A stretch of 17,862 nucleotides of DNA from Betaproteobacteria bacterium UBA3031 (lineage in GTDB: Bacteria; Pseudomonadota; Gammaproteobacteria; Burkholderiales; Eutrophovitaceae): NCBI GenBank assembly GCA_002367635.1, contig DFDI01000088.1:1-17862 (forward strand), read 5' to 3'. Shown piece by piece: positions 1-8,792 of the stretch (its first letter is position 1; each line of letters begins with the position of its first letter). The notes beneath the pieces were generated by a model, which saw nothing but the letters and a program-made list of their open reading frames with translations, ran no database searches and had not been told where the DNA came from. Made by a program: the position numbers and the translations under genes.

Positions 1-915
1 CTCTAGCGCCATCCAACTCTCAGCTAATGGATGCTGAATACTTTGGTTCTGTCCGATCAGGCGACCAAAAACTTTGCGTTCATTCGCATAGCTCACCGCC
101 TTGTCTAGAGCACGGCGTCCTATCCCTATTGCCTCAGCAGCAATGAGAATGCGTTCAGGGTTTAAGGTGTCGAGCAACATTCTAAAACCCTCACCCTCGG
201 CACCAATTCGATCGGCATCAGGCACAACGAGGCCATCAATGAAAACTAAATTTGAATCCACCGCACCTCGACCCATTTTTTCAATCCCACGGACCTCAAC
301 GTGCTCGCGGTCCAGGTCTACATAAAACAAAGTCATGCCATCTGTTGGATTAGCACAGTCTTCGATCGGTGTTGTGCGCGTGACCAGGAGCATTTTATTA
401 GCGTGCTGCGCTGTCGACATCCACACTTTAGTGCCGCTGATCACGTAATCCGAACCACGTTGAATCGCACGCGTCTTAATTTTTGTCGTATCTAAACCTG
501 CATCAGGTTCAGTGACACCAAAAGCAACCTTATCTTGACCGGAAACCAAGCGTGATATCCAGCGGGATTTTTGTTCGGATGTCCCATACTTAATGATTGC
601 ATGCGGCCCAAACAAATTAATGTGAATGGATGAACATGCCGCAAACACACCCCCGGACTGACCCACGGTGTGCATCATCAGCGCCGCTTCGGTCACCCCG
701 AGCCCCGCACCACCATATTCTGTTGGCATGGTAATACCCAGCCAACCAGACTCCGCCATCGCCGTGTGAAACTCTGAAGGAAACTCGTTCTTTTGATCTT
801 TTTCTAACCAAAAATCATCGTCGAATCGATCACAGATCACCTGTACCGACGTCGCAATTTGTTCTCTCTCAACGCTCGGCTCAATTCCAGCAGGAAGAGT
901 CGACTGCCTCAACAT
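1..915 (-). CDS. Acyl-CoA dehydrogenase (3' end cut by window edge)
   Basis: I translated this open frame by hand. It starts at the ATG at 915 and stays open for 305 codons to the window edge, so only the C-terminal part is missing. Acyl-CoA dehydrogenases are FAD enzymes that introduce the alpha-beta double bond into acyl-CoA thioesters and pass electrons to electron-transfer flavoprotein. Visible family features are an N-terminal helical part with MPTEYGGAGLG (about residues 63-73), the FAD/substrate segment VAFGVTEPDAGLDTTKIKTR (130-149), the beta-domain stretch ISGTKVWMSTAQHANK (159-174), and the start of the C-terminal helical domain around ERILIAAEAIGIGRRALDKA. The catalytic glutamate lies in the missing part, so substrate class cannot be judged. 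The gene follows serS on the same strand after a 44-bp gap. A purine-rich GGGGGTGGGG stretch precedes the ATG. Family is confident; substrate is unknown. Confidence 0.93.
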   Translation of the reverse strand, partial: MLRQSTLPAGIEPSVEREQIATSVQVICDRFDDDFWLEKDQKNEFPSEFHTAMAESGWLGITMPTEYGGAGLGVTEAALMMHTVGQSGGVFAACSSIHINLFGPHAIIKYGTSEQKSRWISRLVSGQDKVAFGVTEPDAGLDTTKIKTRAIQRGSDYVISGTKVWMSTAQHANKMLLVTRTTPIEDCANPTDGMTLFYVDLDREHVEVRGIEKMGRGAVDSNLVFIDGLVVPDADRIGAEGEGFRMLLDTLNPERILIAAEAIGIGRRALDKAVSYANERKVFGRLIGQNQSIQHPLAESWMALE

Positions 916-959
916 TTGACCCCACCCCCAGCTAATAAAAAACCGAGAAATCTCATGAG

Positions 960-2252
960 TTAACGTGGTTCAATGACCTCAACCCCACCCATGTAAGCTT
1001 TGAGTACCTGAGGTATCTCAACCGAGCCATCTTGACGCTGATAATTCTCAAGCACAGCAATTAAAGTACGGCCAACAGCCAGGCCGGAACCATTTAATGT
1101 GTGGACGAATTCGGTCTTTCCTTGCCCAACTCTAAAACGTGTTTGCATGCGTCTCGCTTGAAAGGCTTCAAAGTTACTACACGATGATATCTCTCGATAC
1201 GCATTTTGACCGGGCAGCCAAACTTCTATGTCATACGTCTTCGTTGAGGAAAACCCCATATCTCCGGTGCACAGGGTGACAGTCCGAAAGGGTAGGTCGA
1301 GATCAACAAGGATGGACTCTGCATGGCCTGTCAACGCTTCGAGTTGATCATACGAGTGATCTGGATGCGAAAATTGCACGAGCTCAACTTTATCAAATTG
1401 ATGTTGTCGAATCATTCCACGTGTATCTCTGCCGTATGAGCCCGCCTCTGAGCGAAAGCACGGCGTATGACAGACAAACTTCGTGGGCAGTTCATCTGCA
1501 TTTAGGATTTCGCCACGGTAAATGTTCGTCACGGGAACCTCAGCGGTCGGAATAAGGTAGAACTTTTGCTCACCCGTGAGCGGTATGGCAAATAAGTCCT
1601 CCTCAAACTTAGGCAATTGCCCGGTACCAAATAAGGAATCAGCATTCACTAGGTAAGGCGTGTATACCTCGGTATAGCCGTGTCTCCGCGTGTGCGTATC
1701 CAGCATGTACTGCGCAATAGCACGATGTAAGCGCGCCATCTCACCCATCATGATCGAGAACCGAGATCCAGTAATTTTTGTGGCTCGCTCAAAATCGAGC
1801 ATACCTAGTTTTTCCCCGATATCGACATGATCCTGAGGTTCAAAATCATACGAACGTGGAACACCAACTTTCTTCACCTCAACATTATCCTCTTCAGACT
1901 TCCCGATAGGCACAGAGTCGTTGGGCATATTAGGAATTCCAGAGAGCAAGTCGCGCATTTTAGACTGGAGTTCGCTCAACGTATCCTCATTCGACTTCAG
2001 GCGGCCTGCAAACTCACTCACCTGCCCCATCAAATCGGAAACCTTTTCATCATCACCATTTTTTTTCGCGTGGCCTATTTCTTTCGAAATCGCGTTACGT
2101 TGCGCTTGCAAATATTCAGTATCCGATTGAATCGTTTTTCGAGCTGACTCCAGCGATACAAACACATCCACATCAAGCGTAAAACCACGACGCTCCTTTA
2201 ATTTGGAGGCGACGTTATGAATATCATTTCTTAGAATTTGTACGTCGAGCAT
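960..2252 (-). CDS. serS: Serine--tRNA ligase
   Basis: This is cytoplasmic class II seryl-tRNA synthetase, which charges tRNA(Ser) and also tRNA(Sec) with serine. The 430 residues are the normal bacterial length. Residues 1-105 form the N-terminal tRNA-binding arm, predicted as a long charged antiparallel coiled coil. The catalytic domain follows, with the serine-site motif TAEVP (236-240), class II motif 2 from CFRSEAGSYGRDTRG (265-279) to HQFDKVE (284-290), and motif 3 in LNGSGLAVGRTLIAVLENYQ (386-405), which carries the ATP-binding arginine. An AGG-rich Shine-Dalgarno region lies just upstream of the ATG at 2252. The gene is the last of the ftsK-lolA-rarA-serS run and begins 32 bp after rarA, as in E. 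coli. Nothing is missing or unusual. Confidence 0.98.
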   Translation of the reverse strand: MLDVQILRNDIHNVASKLKERRGFTLDVDVFVSLESARKTIQSDTEYLQAQRNAISKEIGHAKKNGDDEKVSDLMGQVSEFAGRLKSNEDTLSELQSKMRDLLSGIPNMPNDSVPIGKSEEDNVEVKKVGVPRSYDFEPQDHVDIGEKLGMLDFERATKITGSRFSIMMGEMARLHRAIAQYMLDTHTRRHGYTEVYTPYLVNADSLFGTGQLPKFEEDLFAIPLTGEQKFYLIPTAEVPVTNIYRGEILNADELPTKFVCHTPCFRSEAGSYGRDTRGMIRQHQFDKVELVQFSHPDHSYDQLEALTGHAESILVDLDLPFRTVTLCTGDMGFSSTKTYDIEVWLPGQNAYREISSCSNFEAFQARRMQTRFRVGQGKTEFVHTLNGSGLAVGRTLIAVLENYQRQDGSVEIPQVLKAYMGGVEVIEPR

Positions 2253-2284
2253 GTGTCCCTAATCCTTAAAGTATCTTAACCCAG

Positions 2285-3583
2285 TTATTTTTTACCATCG
2301 CGACTGCTATCCACACGTGCATCCAGTTGTTTTAATCGATCAAGTTTCTCTTTGATCTTAATCTCCAACCCTCGACTGACGGGTCGATAAAACTGCTCCG
2401 GCTCCACACCATCGGGAAAGTACTGTACGTTGGGCACATACCCATCCTGCTCATGATGCGGATACCGATATCCATCCGAGTGACCCAATTCCTTCATGAG
2501 CTTTGTGGGTGCATTTCTTAAATGCGTCGGCACCGCACTCGAACCGCGCGCCTGAACAAAAACAGAAGCATTATTATAGGCTGTATACACAGCATTGCTC
2601 TTGGGCGCGCACGCAAGATACAACACACATTGCGCAAGCGCCAAATCCCCTTCCGGAGAGCCCAGCCGCTCAAACGCCGAAACCGCGTCTAGCGCGACGG
2701 TCAAGGCTCTAGGATCAGCGAGACCTATATCTTCAACCGCCATTCGGATCATGCGTCGCCCAATGTAGAGCGGATCAACACCGCCATCGATCATACGCGT
2801 TAACCAATATAAGCTCGCGTCGGGTGATGAGCCTCGCACAGACTTATGCAGCGCAGAAATATTGTCATAGAATGCATCCCCTTGTTTATCAAATAAACGG
2901 AATATCCGAGGCAGCGCACTCGTCACAAAATCACCATCAATCACCTCCTGATTCGCATCCCTTGCGGCAGTGACAACAATTTCCAAGATATTCAAAATTT
3001 TACGGGCATCACCGTCCGCATGACTGACGATGAGTGCTTTTGCTGTTTCGTCGACACCTCCTGACATACCCAAATACATCATGCCGCGTTCAAGCACAAC
3101 CGACAACGCCTCTTCAGTTAACGATTCAAGCACGTACACCGTTGCTCGTGAGAGCAACGCATTATTCACTTCAAATGAAGGGTTTTCTGTTGTGGCGCCA
3201 ATAAAAATAAACAACCCACTCTCGACGTGAGGGAGAAATGCATCCTGTTGCGTTTTATTAAAGCGATGGACCTCATCCACAAACACTAAAGTTTGCTGAT
3301 TAAACTCATTTCTATTTTTTTGCGCAACCAAGACCACTTCACGAATATCTTTAACACCAGAGAGCACAGCAGACAGTTCAACCAGGTTCGCCTCACTGGA
3401 TCTCGCCAAAATACGAGCGAGTGTCGTTTTCCCTACGCCTGGAGGCCCCCACAAAATCATTGATTGAAGGTTTCCCGACCGAGCAGCCAACGTCAAAGGC
3501 TTACCCTCACCAATGAGATGGGTCTGCCCTACAAATTCGTCGAGCGTTTTTGGTCTTAATTGATCCGCCAGTGGTGTGTTCAT
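2285..3583 (-). CDS. rarA: Replication-associated recombination protein A (RarA/MgsA), AAA+ ATPase
   Basis: RarA is a clamp-loader-like AAA+ ATPase of the RarA/Mgs1/WRNIP1 family that acts at stalled or gapped replication forks together with SSB. The 432-residue product is close to the E. coli length of about 447. The N-terminus MNTPLADQLRPKTLDEFVGQ is typical. Walker A is GPPGVGKT (46-53), Walker B is LVFVDEVH (99-106) followed by RFNKTQQDAFLPHVE, sensor 1 is GATTENP (129-135), and LLSR near 143-146 is the probable arginine-finger region. The C-terminal half carries the family tetramerisation segment, including SVRGSSPDASLYWLTRM and the GYRYPHHEQDGYVPNVQYFP stretch. It lies 55 bp downstream of lolA and 32 bp upstream of serS, the conserved gammaproteobacterial order. 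The Shine-Dalgarno before the ATG is weak, which is compatible with translation as part of the operon. Confidence 0.97.
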   Translation of the reverse strand: MNTPLADQLRPKTLDEFVGQTHLIGEGKPLTLAARSGNLQSMILWGPPGVGKTTLARILARSSEANLVELSAVLSGVKDIREVVLVAQKNRNEFNQQTLVFVDEVHRFNKTQQDAFLPHVESGLFIFIGATTENPSFEVNNALLSRATVYVLESLTEEALSVVLERGMMYLGMSGGVDETAKALIVSHADGDARKILNILEIVVTAARDANQEVIDGDFVTSALPRIFRLFDKQGDAFYDNISALHKSVRGSSPDASLYWLTRMIDGGVDPLYIGRRMIRMAVEDIGLADPRALTVALDAVSAFERLGSPEGDLALAQCVLYLACAPKSNAVYTAYNNASVFVQARGSSAVPTHLRNAPTKLMKELGHSDGYRYPHHEQDGYVPNVQYFPDGVEPEQFYRPVSRGLEIKIKEKLDRLKQLDARVDSSRDGKK

Positions 3584-3638
3584 AGCTGGATAATCAGCAC
3601 AGTTAAAAGGTGACGATACAGGCTAATAGAACCACAGC

Positions 3639-4259
3639 CTACTGAGTCACTAGGTCTGCATTCTCCGGCACTTCAAATCTAAATTCATCCGCCGAAAAAT
3701 TTGAAGGGACCACGAATCGATCAAATTCAATAATGGTTCGTTGACCAAAATAATCGTAGAGCGTCATCTTTTTCACCATGGATGACGATAACCCAATTTC
3801 GATACGCTCAAACATTCCGCTCTCTTCATAAGGAATCACACGAACCCAAACAAGCCCACCTTGTGGGCTCAACGCCTCTAGACCAAAATAACTCTCGATG
3901 TCTTTTGATCCATACAATAAAGCCGCCGGACTCGACCCAAGTGCTCGATCTAGCGACATTTGGGTCACCTGTTGCAAATCTTTATCGTAAACCCAAAGAA
4001 ACTCACCATCACCCACCAGTAGCTGCTCATACGGCTCAAGATAGTGCCATTTGAATTTTCCGGGCCGGGAAAACTTAATATCTCCAGATGATTCTTGCAC
4101 CAAGACACCCGCATTGTCATAAACACGTTGTATAAAAGTAGCCTGACCTGTAGCCGAGAAACTAACAAACTTTTGTAATTCTTCAATCCCTCCAGCGAGC
4201 ACCAAACAAGGCAGCACAGCAATCATCCCGACCAGGAGCCGAATACATTTAATTCGCAT
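3639..4259 (-). CDS. lolA: Outer-membrane lipoprotein carrier protein LolA
   Basis: LolA is the periplasmic chaperone that takes mature lipoproteins from the LolCDE inner-membrane complex and delivers them to LolB at the outer membrane. The 206-residue product has a Sec signal peptide (MRIKCIRLLVGMIAVLPCLVLA, likely cut near residue 22). The mature part has the LolA beta-sandwich pattern: an initial helix LQKFVSFSATGQATFIQRVY, the GDIKFSRPGKFKWHYLEPYEQ strand pair typical of LolA, and GEFLWVYDKDLQQVTQMSLDRALGSSPAALL. Its position between ftsK and rarA is the conserved one, 26 bp after ftsK, and this synteny strengthens the call because LolA sequences diverge considerably. GGGAT precedes the ATG. 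Confidence 0.96.
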   Translation of the reverse strand: MRIKCIRLLVGMIAVLPCLVLAGGIEELQKFVSFSATGQATFIQRVYDNAGVLVQESSGDIKFSRPGKFKWHYLEPYEQLLVGDGEFLWVYDKDLQQVTQMSLDRALGSSPAALLYGSKDIESYFGLEALSPQGGLVWVRVIPYEESGMFERIEIGLSSSMVKKMTLYDYFGQRTIIEFDRFVVPSNFSADEFRFEVPENADLVTQ

Positions 4260-4285
4260 CGATCAATCCCGTGGCAAACATGTCA

Positions 4286-6619
4286 TCAATTATCTCGATT
4301 AGGTGCTAAGATTTCTCTACTGCCGGAAGAAGACATACTTGACACCAAGCCTGCGACTTCCATTTGCTCAACCAACCGGGCTGCCCGGTTATAACCAATC
4401 CGCAAATGTCGCTGAACCAACGATATTGACGCGCGCTTATTCTTCAGCACAATCTCTACAGCTTGATCATAAAGTAGATCGGCCTCAGCATCATCCCCCA
4501 TACCCAACTCTCCAGAACCATCGCCAGTAACCGGCGCCTCTAGAATGCTCTCAATGTACTGCGGCTCACCCCGACTCTTTAGTGCATCCACCACCCGATG
4601 AACTTCTTGATCATCAACAAAGGCACCGTGTATCCGCAGCGGATAGCCACTACCGGGTGGCAAATAGAGCATGTCACCCTGACCCAATAGTTGTTCAGCA
4701 CCCATTTGGTCGAGAATCGTTCGGGAATCCACACGACTGGAAACTTGAAAGGCAATCCGTGTGGGGATATTCGCTTTGATCAATCCGGTAATCACATCCA
4801 CCGAAGGTCTCTGCGTTGCAAGGATGAGATGAATACCAGCCGCTCGAGCTTTCTGAGCAAGACGTGCGATCAATTCCTCAATTTTTTTCCCTACAACCAT
4901 AATGAGATCAGCCAACTCATCAATAACCACAACGATGTGCGGCAACTCCTGGAGCGGCTCTGGCTCCTCAGGATTTAAACTGAATGGATTATCGATCTTC
5001 TTGTTTGCTTTTTCCGCCTGACGTATCTTCGTATTAAAACCAGAAAGATTTCTTACACCCAAAGCAGACATGAGTCGATAACGTCGGTCCATCTCACCAA
5101 CACACCAATTCAATGCATGTGCAGCTTTAGGCATTTCAGTAACCACCGGCGCGAGCAAATGTGGGATCCCCTCATACACAGACAGCTCCAGCATCTTGGG
5201 GTCAACCAGAATCATTCGAACTTCATTCGGGGTCGACTTGTAGAGTAGAGACAATATCATCGCGTTAATCGCAACCGACTTACCAGACCCAGTAGTTCCT
5301 GCAACCAGCAAATGGGGCATCTTCGCGAGATCCGCACAAACCGGCGCCCCTGAGATATCCTTGCCCAATGCAATGGCGAGCGGCGAAGGCACATCAGCAT
5401 AAGTCTGAGATGCAAGGATCTCGGACAAATAAACTACCTGGCGCTTGGTGTTTGGAATTTCGAGACCCATCGTGGTCTTGCCGGGTATCGTTTCAACCAC
5501 TCGAACACTGATGACAGACAACGATCTTGCCAAATCTCGAGTCAAGTTTATGATCTGACTGCCTTTCACTCCGATAGCTGGCTCTATTTCGTAACGCGTG
5601 ATCACTGGACCAGGTTGCGCAGCCACAACTCTGACTTCAATATTAAAATCCAGTAGCTTCTTCTCAATTAATCGCGACGTATACTCAAGCGTATCAGCAG
5701 AAATTGACTCGACATCAGAGGGTGGCGTGTCCAAAAGATTAATCGATGGCAACTCTGAATCCGGTAAATCTTTAAATAAAGGCTTCTGTTTTTCTTTTTG
5801 TGCCCGCTCTGATTGAGCGATCTGTTGCATAGGTTTATCAATACGCAGCGGCTTGGGATCAGTAAGCGTGGTTTTCTCGCGAACCTCTACTAATCGATCC
5901 ATCCGCGCTTCTAACGCAATTTCTCCAGCCTTGCGGTCTCGCCACTCCTCCCAGCTTTGCCAAACATGCAACGCGGACCATTCGAGCCAATACCCCATTT
6001 TCTCCGACAACACTATCCAAGACACTCCACTGACCAGCGAAACCCCTGCAGCCATCAGCACCAAAAAAATCAAAGTGCTGCCGACGAACCCAAATGCGTT
6101 ATTACTGATGAGGGCAATTTCGCCACCAATAATGCCCCCAGGCTTTCCTGGTAGTTCGAAAAGTGCAGAATATAAACGAAGTCCTTCAAAGGCAGCGCTT
6201 GATAACACCAAAAGCAAAAACCCGAAGAACACAAGCAGGACTACTTTAGGGTTTTCAGTAAGTCGTCGAGCCGGATGCCGATAAGCCCGCATAACGAGTA
6301 GCGTACCAGTGAGAACAATCCACCATGCTGAAAACCCCAATAGGTATAGGAGCACATCCGATATATGCGCTCCGACAACTCCACCTGCATTTATAGCTTC
6401 TTGGGCGGAAGATTGACGCGACCAGGCAGGATCAGAAGGATTATAGGTAAATAATACTAGGGTTAAATAGGCGAGAATGCCTGAGGAGAGGAGCAACCCG
6501 ACTTCTCTCAACAAAACGACAAGCTTAGGTGGCAAAACACTTTTTATAGAGGAATCTGTGTTGACTATTTCCGATTTTTTAAGTGTTTTTCGTTTAGCCA
6601 ATTGTAAAACCCGTCGCAC
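4286..6619 (-). CDS. ftsK: DNA translocase FtsK
   Basis: FtsK is the septum-anchored hexameric motor that pumps DNA towards dif and activates XerCD to resolve chromosome dimers at division. Residues 35-205 hold four hydrophobic membrane segments. A short charged linker follows (about 225-310). The alpha/beta motor spans 310-685, with Walker A GTTGSGKS (441-448), Walker B VVVIDE (563-568) and ILATQRPSVDVITG (599-612). The winged-helix gamma domain that reads KOPS and contacts XerD is 713-772 (YDQAVEIVLKNKRASISLVQ then RHLRIGYNRAARLVEQME). At 777 residues it is much shorter than E. coli FtsK (about 1330) because the linker is short, a common state outside the enterics. The longest frame begins with GTG at 6619 and has no visible Shine-Dalgarno, so the exact start is uncertain; an in-frame TTG lies six codons further on. 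It is divergent from trxB. Confidence 0.97.
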   Translation of the reverse strand: MRRVLQLAKRKTLKKSEIVNTDSSIKSVLPPKLVVLLREVGLLLSSGILAYLTLVLFTYNPSDPAWSRQSSAQEAINAGGVVGAHISDVLLYLLGFSAWWIVLTGTLLVMRAYRHPARRLTENPKVVLLVFFGFLLLVLSSAAFEGLRLYSALFELPGKPGGIIGGEIALISNNAFGFVGSTLIFLVLMAAGVSLVSGVSWIVLSEKMGYWLEWSALHVWQSWEEWRDRKAGEIALEARMDRLVEVREKTTLTDPKPLRIDKPMQQIAQSERAQKEKQKPLFKDLPDSELPSINLLDTPPSDVESISADTLEYTSRLIEKKLLDFNIEVRVVAAQPGPVITRYEIEPAIGVKGSQIINLTRDLARSLSVISVRVVETIPGKTTMGLEIPNTKRQVVYLSEILASQTYADVPSPLAIALGKDISGAPVCADLAKMPHLLVAGTTGSGKSVAINAMILSLLYKSTPNEVRMILVDPKMLELSVYEGIPHLLAPVVTEMPKAAHALNWCVGEMDRRYRLMSALGVRNLSGFNTKIRQAEKANKKIDNPFSLNPEEPEPLQELPHIVVVIDELADLIMVVGKKIEELIARLAQKARAAGIHLILATQRPSVDVITGLIKANIPTRIAFQVSSRVDSRTILDQMGAEQLLGQGDMLYLPPGSGYPLRIHGAFVDDQEVHRVVDALKSRGEPQYIESILEAPVTGDGSGELGMGDDAEADLLYDQAVEIVLKNKRASISLVQRHLRIGYNRAARLVEQMEVAGLVSSMSSSGSREILAPNRDN

Positions 6620-6791
6620 AGTTAGTCGGAACGTCTGTAAAATTAAATTGTCACTAATTTTAGCTTAAAGACTATTGTAACTGAGACACATCGCCCGGTT
6701 ACTAAACATTTTTATATTGCGGCCATCACGAATAAAATACACATTTACTAATCGCATCCACATGCGCACCAACAGTAGGCAGGTAATTGAT
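6620..6791. promoter_or_regulatory. Divergent ftsK / trxB control region
   Basis: About 170 bp of AT-rich sequence separate the divergent ftsK and trxB starts, so promoters for both the ftsK-lolA-rarA-serS run and trxB should lie here. TATATT at 6713-6718 resembles a -10 element for trxB, but no good -35 sits at the right distance. I found no LexA-like CTGT...ACAG box, although ftsK of E. coli has one nearby. The lrp gene that separates the pair in E. coli is absent. The region assignment is firm, but individual promoter elements are not. Confidence 0.55.
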
Positions 6792-7742
6792 ATGCAAAAA
6801 AAACATAATAAAATCATAATTTTAGGTTCAGGTCCTGCGGGTTATACCGCTGCCGTCTACGCCGCTCGAGCTAATTTGAAACCCATCGTAATTACCGGGA
6901 TCGCCCAAGGCGGTCAATTGATGACGACGACTGACGTAGATAATTGGCCCGCGGATGCGGATGGCGTGCAAGGTCCAGAGCTCATGGATCGATTCCAAAG
7001 ACACGCAGAACGATTTGGCACTGAACTCATATTCGATCATATTCATACCGTTAAACTTGATGCGCGCCCATTCACACTGATTGGCGATCAGGCAGAATAT
7101 ACGTGTGATGCGCTAATCATTGCGACCGGAGCATCCGCTAAATATCTGGGTATTCCGTCTGAAGAACAATATGCAGGCAAGGGGGTTTCTGCCTGCGCAA
7201 CGTGCGACGGATTTTTCTATAAAGGTCAGGAGGTTGCGGTTATCGGCGGAGGGAATACGGCAGTTGAAGAGGCTCTCTATCTTTCAAATATTGCAAAAAA
7301 AGTGACGCTTGTTCACCGACGGGATCAACTAAAAGCCGAGGCAATACTGATTGATCGAATCTTAGAAAAAGAAAGAACTGGAAACATCGACATCATTTGG
7401 GACCATAACCTCGATGAAGTTTTAGGTGATGCCTCCGGCGTGACTGGGATGCGTATCAAAAACACAAAAACAGAAGAAAAGTCGAACTTGTCACTAGCAG
7501 GCGTCTTCATCGCGATTGGTCACTCACCCAACACCGATATCTTTGCAGGACAACTCGATATGGTGGGAGGCTACATCACCACCCAGAGCGGGAGAGATGG
7601 CAACGCCACTCAGACCAGCATTCCTGGCGTGTTTGCCGCGGGGGACGTGCAGGACCATATCTATCGACAAGCCGTAACGAGCGCTGGGACTGGCTGTATG
7701 GCTGCTCTCGACGCAGAACGGTTTTTGACAAATAAGGACTGA
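6792..7742 (+). CDS. trxB: Thioredoxin-disulfide reductase
   Basis: This is low-molecular-weight NADPH-dependent flavoprotein thioredoxin reductase, which keeps thioredoxin reduced in the cytoplasm. From the chosen start the product has 316 residues (E. coli TrxB about 321). The FAD Rossmann motif GSGPAGYTAAVYAAR is at 12-26, GGQLMTTTDVDNWP at 40-53, the redox-active CATC at 135-138, the NADPH motif GGGNTAVEEA at 152-161, HRRD at 175-178, and the FAD motif GVFAAGDVQDHIYRQAVTSA at 279-298. The frame is open up to 6717, but I prefer the ATG at 6792. It gives the usual N-terminus (MQKKHNKIIILGSGPAG), and AGG at 6781-6783 sits eight bases before it. The upstream in-frame residues look like untranslated leader. 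It is divergent from ftsK and followed after 23 bp by the Smr-domain gene. Confidence 0.97.
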   Translation: MQKKHNKIIILGSGPAGYTAAVYAARANLKPIVITGIAQGGQLMTTTDVDNWPADADGVQGPELMDRFQRHAERFGTELIFDHIHTVKLDARPFTLIGDQAEYTCDALIIATGASAKYLGIPSEEQYAGKGVSACATCDGFFYKGQEVAVIGGGNTAVEEALYLSNIAKKVTLVHRRDQLKAEAILIDRILEKERTGNIDIIWDHNLDEVLGDASGVTGMRIKNTKTEEKSNLSLAGVFIAIGHSPNTDIFAGQLDMVGGYITTQSGRDGNATQTSIPGVFAAGDVQDHIYRQAVTSAGTGCMAALDAERFLTNKD

Positions 7743-7765
7743 CGTTATCTACTCAGACTTCGCTT

Positions 7766-8323
7766 ATGCCCACTGATAATGACCAAAACCCAGAAGAACG
7801 GTTTGAAGATCTTCTTGAAGAAACGTTAAAAGACGTCACCGTTTTAAAAAAAGACGGAAAAGTCTTTCGAACGAAAGAGCAACCCGCCCCCATCCCCGTA
7901 CAGTCAATAAAGGATGAGGCTGAGGTGCTCGAGGAGCTGCTTCACCATGACATCGACGACGAGGGTTTAGAGTTCTTGTCAGAGGAGCCAGCGTATTTAC
8001 GCTCTGGATTGCAGCACCAAATACTCAGAAGACTCAGACGAAACTATTGGGTCGTACAAGACGAACTCGATTTACATGGATCAACATCTGAAGGCGCGCG
8101 CATCCTAGTGGCTAATTTTCTGTCACACGCCAAAAAAAATAGATTTCGATGTCTGAGAATCATACATGGCAAAGGACATCGATCGAGCAACAAAGAGCCC
8201 GTACTCAAAAAGAAATTATTTCGCTGGCTCCAACTCAGGTCCGACATCCTTGCCTATTGTGAAGCCGGACCCGGAGATGGAGGCAGCGGCGCAACGATGC
8301 TATTACTCAGCGCAAAAAATTGA
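7766..8323 (+). CDS. smrA: Smr-domain protein (SmrA-like putative DNA endonuclease)
   Basis: This 185-residue protein has an acidic, poorly ordered N-terminal half (1-80) and a C-terminal Smr (small MutS-related) domain at about 95-185. The domain signatures are ELDLHGSTSEGAR (100-112), in which LDLHG is the family motif, IIHGKGHRSS (132-141) containing the HGKG motif, and the terminal LAYCEAGPGDGGSGATMLLL (162-181). Stand-alone Smr proteins of this size (E. coli SmrA/YdaL and SmrB are near 185 residues) have reported nuclease activity, SmrB on mRNA at collided ribosomes. Which substrate applies here cannot be told from sequence, and the symbol is given by length and architecture only. The gene lies 23 bp after trxB on the same strand, with no clear Shine-Dalgarno, and converges on glnB with a 19-bp gap. 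Confidence 0.85.
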   Translation: MPTDNDQNPEERFEDLLEETLKDVTVLKKDGKVFRTKEQPAPIPVQSIKDEAEVLEELLHHDIDDEGLEFLSEEPAYLRSGLQHQILRRLRRNYWVVQDELDLHGSTSEGARILVANFLSHAKKNRFRCLRIIHGKGHRSSNKEPVLKKKLFRWLQLRSDILAYCEAGPGDGGSGATMLLLSAKN

Positions 8324-8342
8324 CTACCGGTCACTCGCTCAA

Positions 8343-8681
8343 TTAGACCGCATCCTCATTTGTTTCCCCTGTGCGAATTCGAATCACCTGCTCGACTGTA
8401 CTCACAAAAATCTTGCCGTCACCAATCTTGCCAGTTCTAGCTGTAGAGACCAAACTCTCGACGGCTTGATCAACGAGGCTGTCAATCACGACCACTTCAA
8501 TTTTTACTTTCGGCAAAAAATCAACGACATATTCAGCGCCCCGATACAGTTCGGTGTGGCCCTTTTGACGGCCAAAGCCCTTAACCTCGGTTACGGTAAG
8601 TCCGGTAATACCAATGGAAGATAATCCTTCACGCACCTCATCAAGCTTAAATGGTTTGATCACAGCTTCTATTTTTTTCAT
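8343..8681 (-). CDS. glnB: Nitrogen regulatory protein P-II
   Basis: PII is the trimeric sensor of 2-oxoglutarate, ATP/ADP and, through uridylylation, glutamine. It controls glutamine synthetase adenylylation, NtrB and other targets. The product has the canonical 112 residues. The T-loop has GFGRQKGHTELYRGAEYVVDF with the uridylylation tyrosine at Y51. The B-loop is TGKIGDGKIF (83-92), and the C-loop ends in VIRIRTGE (99-106). It reads closer to E. coli GlnB than GlnK (MKKIEAVIKPFKLDEVRE start) and there is no amtB beside it, so glnB is preferred. A GAGGA Shine-Dalgarno lies about eight bases before the ATG. It follows nadE on the same strand after 111 bp, a pairing with possible regulatory meaning. 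Confidence 0.97.
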   Translation of the reverse strand: MKKIEAVIKPFKLDEVREGLSSIGITGLTVTEVKGFGRQKGHTELYRGAEYVVDFLPKVKIEVVVIDSLVDQAVESLVSTARTGKIGDGKIFVSTVEQVIRIRTGETNEDAV

Positions 8682-8792
8682 ACGTCCATTCCTCTAAATA
8701 AATCGGCTCAAGTCAGCGAGAGCTCGATAGTTTTGTATCAAAGCAACCCAACACCGCATACGCATTTCATCACCAATATCATGGCACGTTCC

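Noticed and set aside
916..959. Terminator-like GAGATTTCTC followed by a T-run on the minus strand after serS
   Set aside because: The stem is only three to five pairs with a very small loop, too weak to call an intrinsic terminator.
6717..6791. Upstream extension of the trxB frame from an ATG at 6717
   Set aside because: The 25 extra residues do not resemble a TrxB N-terminus, and the ATG at 6792 has AGG at eight bases and gives the normal family length.
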